Source: an uncultured Bacilli bacterium (GTDB lineage Bacteria > Bacillota_I > Bacilli_A > RF39 > UBA660). From it: 33,652 bases of DNA. The position numbers and the translations under genes were made by a program. The stretch is from positions 1-33,652 of the forward strand of contig CANQDV010000009.1 in assembly GCA_947593955.1 (NCBI GenBank). Direction: 5' to 3'. Shown one piece after another: positions 33,038 to 33,652 of the stretch. The notes below the pieces were generated by a model. It saw only the letters and a list, made by a program, of their open reading frames with translations. It was not told the origin of the DNA and did not search any database. Numbering within the stretch: the first letter of the stretch is position 1; every line of letters begins with the position of its first letter.

Positions 33038-33310
33038 TTAATCGATTCTACTAAAAAGAGTAATAATTTCTTCAACTGCTTCTTGTTTATCGTTTTTTAA
33101 ATTTTCCGCAACTTCTGTTGATAAATAATCTCTAAGGATAGTATTGCTAAATCCTTTTAAAGAGTTAATAATGGCTGATACCTGAATCAAAATATCATCA
33201 CATTTGCGATCATCATTTATCATTTGCTTAATTCCTCTAACCTGTCCCTCAATACGGCTCAACCTAGTTGACAATTCTTGCTTTCTTTGGCTTTCATCTA
33301 CTTCTATCAT
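33038..33310 (-). CDS. CsoR/FrmR-family repressor with non-standard ligand residues
   Basis: The 90-aa all-helical protein has the family core TRLSRIEGQVRGIKQMI, DDRKCDDIL and QVSAIINSLKGF. Members bind DNA until a metal, formaldehyde or persulfide reacts with conserved residues. In copper-sensing CsoR these are Cys36, His61 and Cys65; here the matching positions are Cys37, Tyr62 (RDYL) and Glu66, so only the first cysteine remains. A copper sensor is therefore unlikely; a thiol-based or other metal signal is possible. Promoter and a G-tract operator-like site lie upstream and a terminator follows, so it is a single-gene unit, probably self-regulated. ATG 33308-33310 follows AGGAGG. Confidence 0.9.
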   Translation of the reverse strand: MIEVDESQRKQELSTRLSRIEGQVRGIKQMINDDRKCDDILIQVSAIINSLKGFSNTILRDYLSTEVAENLKNDKQEAVEEIITLFSRID

Positions 33311-33330
33311 TTTTTCCTCCTATTAACTAT

Positions 33331-33360
33331 ATTATATACCCCTATTAAGTATGTAGTCAA
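33331..33360 (-). promoter_or_regulatory. Promoter and operator-like site of the CsoR-family gene
   Basis: Minus-strand TTGACT (33355-33360), 18-base spacer, TATAAT (33331-33336). The spacer holds ATACCCCTATTAAGTAT (33336-33352, plus strand), an imperfect palindrome with one C4/G4 tract, similar to known CsoR-family operators, which carry G-tracts. Auto-repression is inferred. Confidence 0.65.
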
Positions 33361-33590
33361 ATAATATAATATTTTTTTAATTGGTAATTAATGGAAAAAT
33401 ATCTAGTAATAATAATTTATTAATTTAACATGTTGTTTTGTCATATTTTATAGTTTCCTATTTATTGTTTAGATAGCAAGCAATATTTCTAACTATTAAT
33501 GGATTACGATGTCATTTTTAGGAACATATTTATAAATTAAGTTTTGCGTTTTATATCAAAAAAAGTCAATTACTTTTCAGAGTGTAGACA
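33361..33590. other. Gene-free stretch at the right end
   Basis: No open frame of note on either strand. The sequence is AT-rich and ends in a terminator at 33591-33618 with no plus-strand gene before it. It may hold a small RNA, the remains of a gene or an element end; nothing firm can be said. Confidence 0.4.
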
Positions 33591-33618
33591 AACCCCTAGA
33601 ATTTTTCTAGAGGTTTTC
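33591..33618 (+). terminator. Terminator-like hairpin at the right end
   Basis: 10-bp stem with one mismatch, AACCCCTAGA / TCTAGAGGTT (33591-33600 with 33606-33615), 5-base loop, followed by TTTCTT on the plus strand. The plus-strand tail is more T-rich than the minus one. Confidence 0.6.
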
Positions 33619-33652
33619 TTATGCAACTTTTAAAAATAGAAGTTTGATAATT

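Overview
The window comes from a very AT-rich, low-GC Gram-positive bacterium (Bacillota). It looks like a strictly anaerobic, spore-forming gut-type relative of the Erysipelotrichia/low-GC Bacilli. The evidence is an alpha/beta small acid-soluble spore protein behind a sigma-G-type promoter at the left edge, a BclA-like collagen-repeat protein of the exosporium type, a lipoteichoic acid synthase, a desulfoferrodoxin-type superoxide reductase, a GatCAB transamidosome, and an HrcA/CIRCE-type heat-shock operator before htpG. TGA is used as a stop codon (at 12775-12777 and 16900-16902), so this is the standard bacterial code. The lineage is inferred; no marker gene that fixes it is present.

Nearly everything is on the minus strand. 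Only tRNA-Gly and htpG, with their own signals, are on the plus strand. From left to right: partial ssp gene; thiI; ltaS; a tandem pair of unrecognised paralogous cytoplasmic proteins (3692-5641); an operon of a membrane-anchored protein, a twin-ectodomain protein with a degenerate GGDEF domain, and a YihY/BrkB membrane protein (5701-9037); gatCAB (9098-12250); a four-gene operon for cell-surface O-acylation (MBOAT, DHHW, SGNH/Ig-like, DUF4358 lipoprotein; 12335-16478); and a large membrane protein followed by superoxide reductase (16532-18501).

A tRNA-Gly(UCC) then marks a change in character. From about 18.7 to 21.6 kb the sequence has long gene-poor stretches, orphan terminators, short broken reading frames, an unrecognised 245-aa protein overlapping a DUF1292 gene, and an HD-domain hydrolase. 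After that come an RlmA-like rRNA methyltransferase, htpG, an acyl-CoA synthetase, a PF06541 membrane protein, a metallophosphoesterase fused to a nucleotidyltransferase-like domain, the collagen-like protein, an operon of DUF1538 transporter, tandem PII-like protein and flavin reductase, and finally a CsoR-family repressor that lacks two of the three usual metal ligands.

The most unusual items are the metallophosphoesterase-nucleotidyltransferase fusion, the CsoR-like protein with Tyr and Glu at the His/Cys ligand positions, the tandem-PII/DUF1538 unit, the degenerate GGDEF protein, the paralogue pair at 3.7-5.6 kb, and a partial inverted complement of the tRNA-Gly just downstream of it. Terminators that overlap stop codons recur (ltaS, yihY, DUF4358). 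All calls come from reading the sequence; no database search was run.
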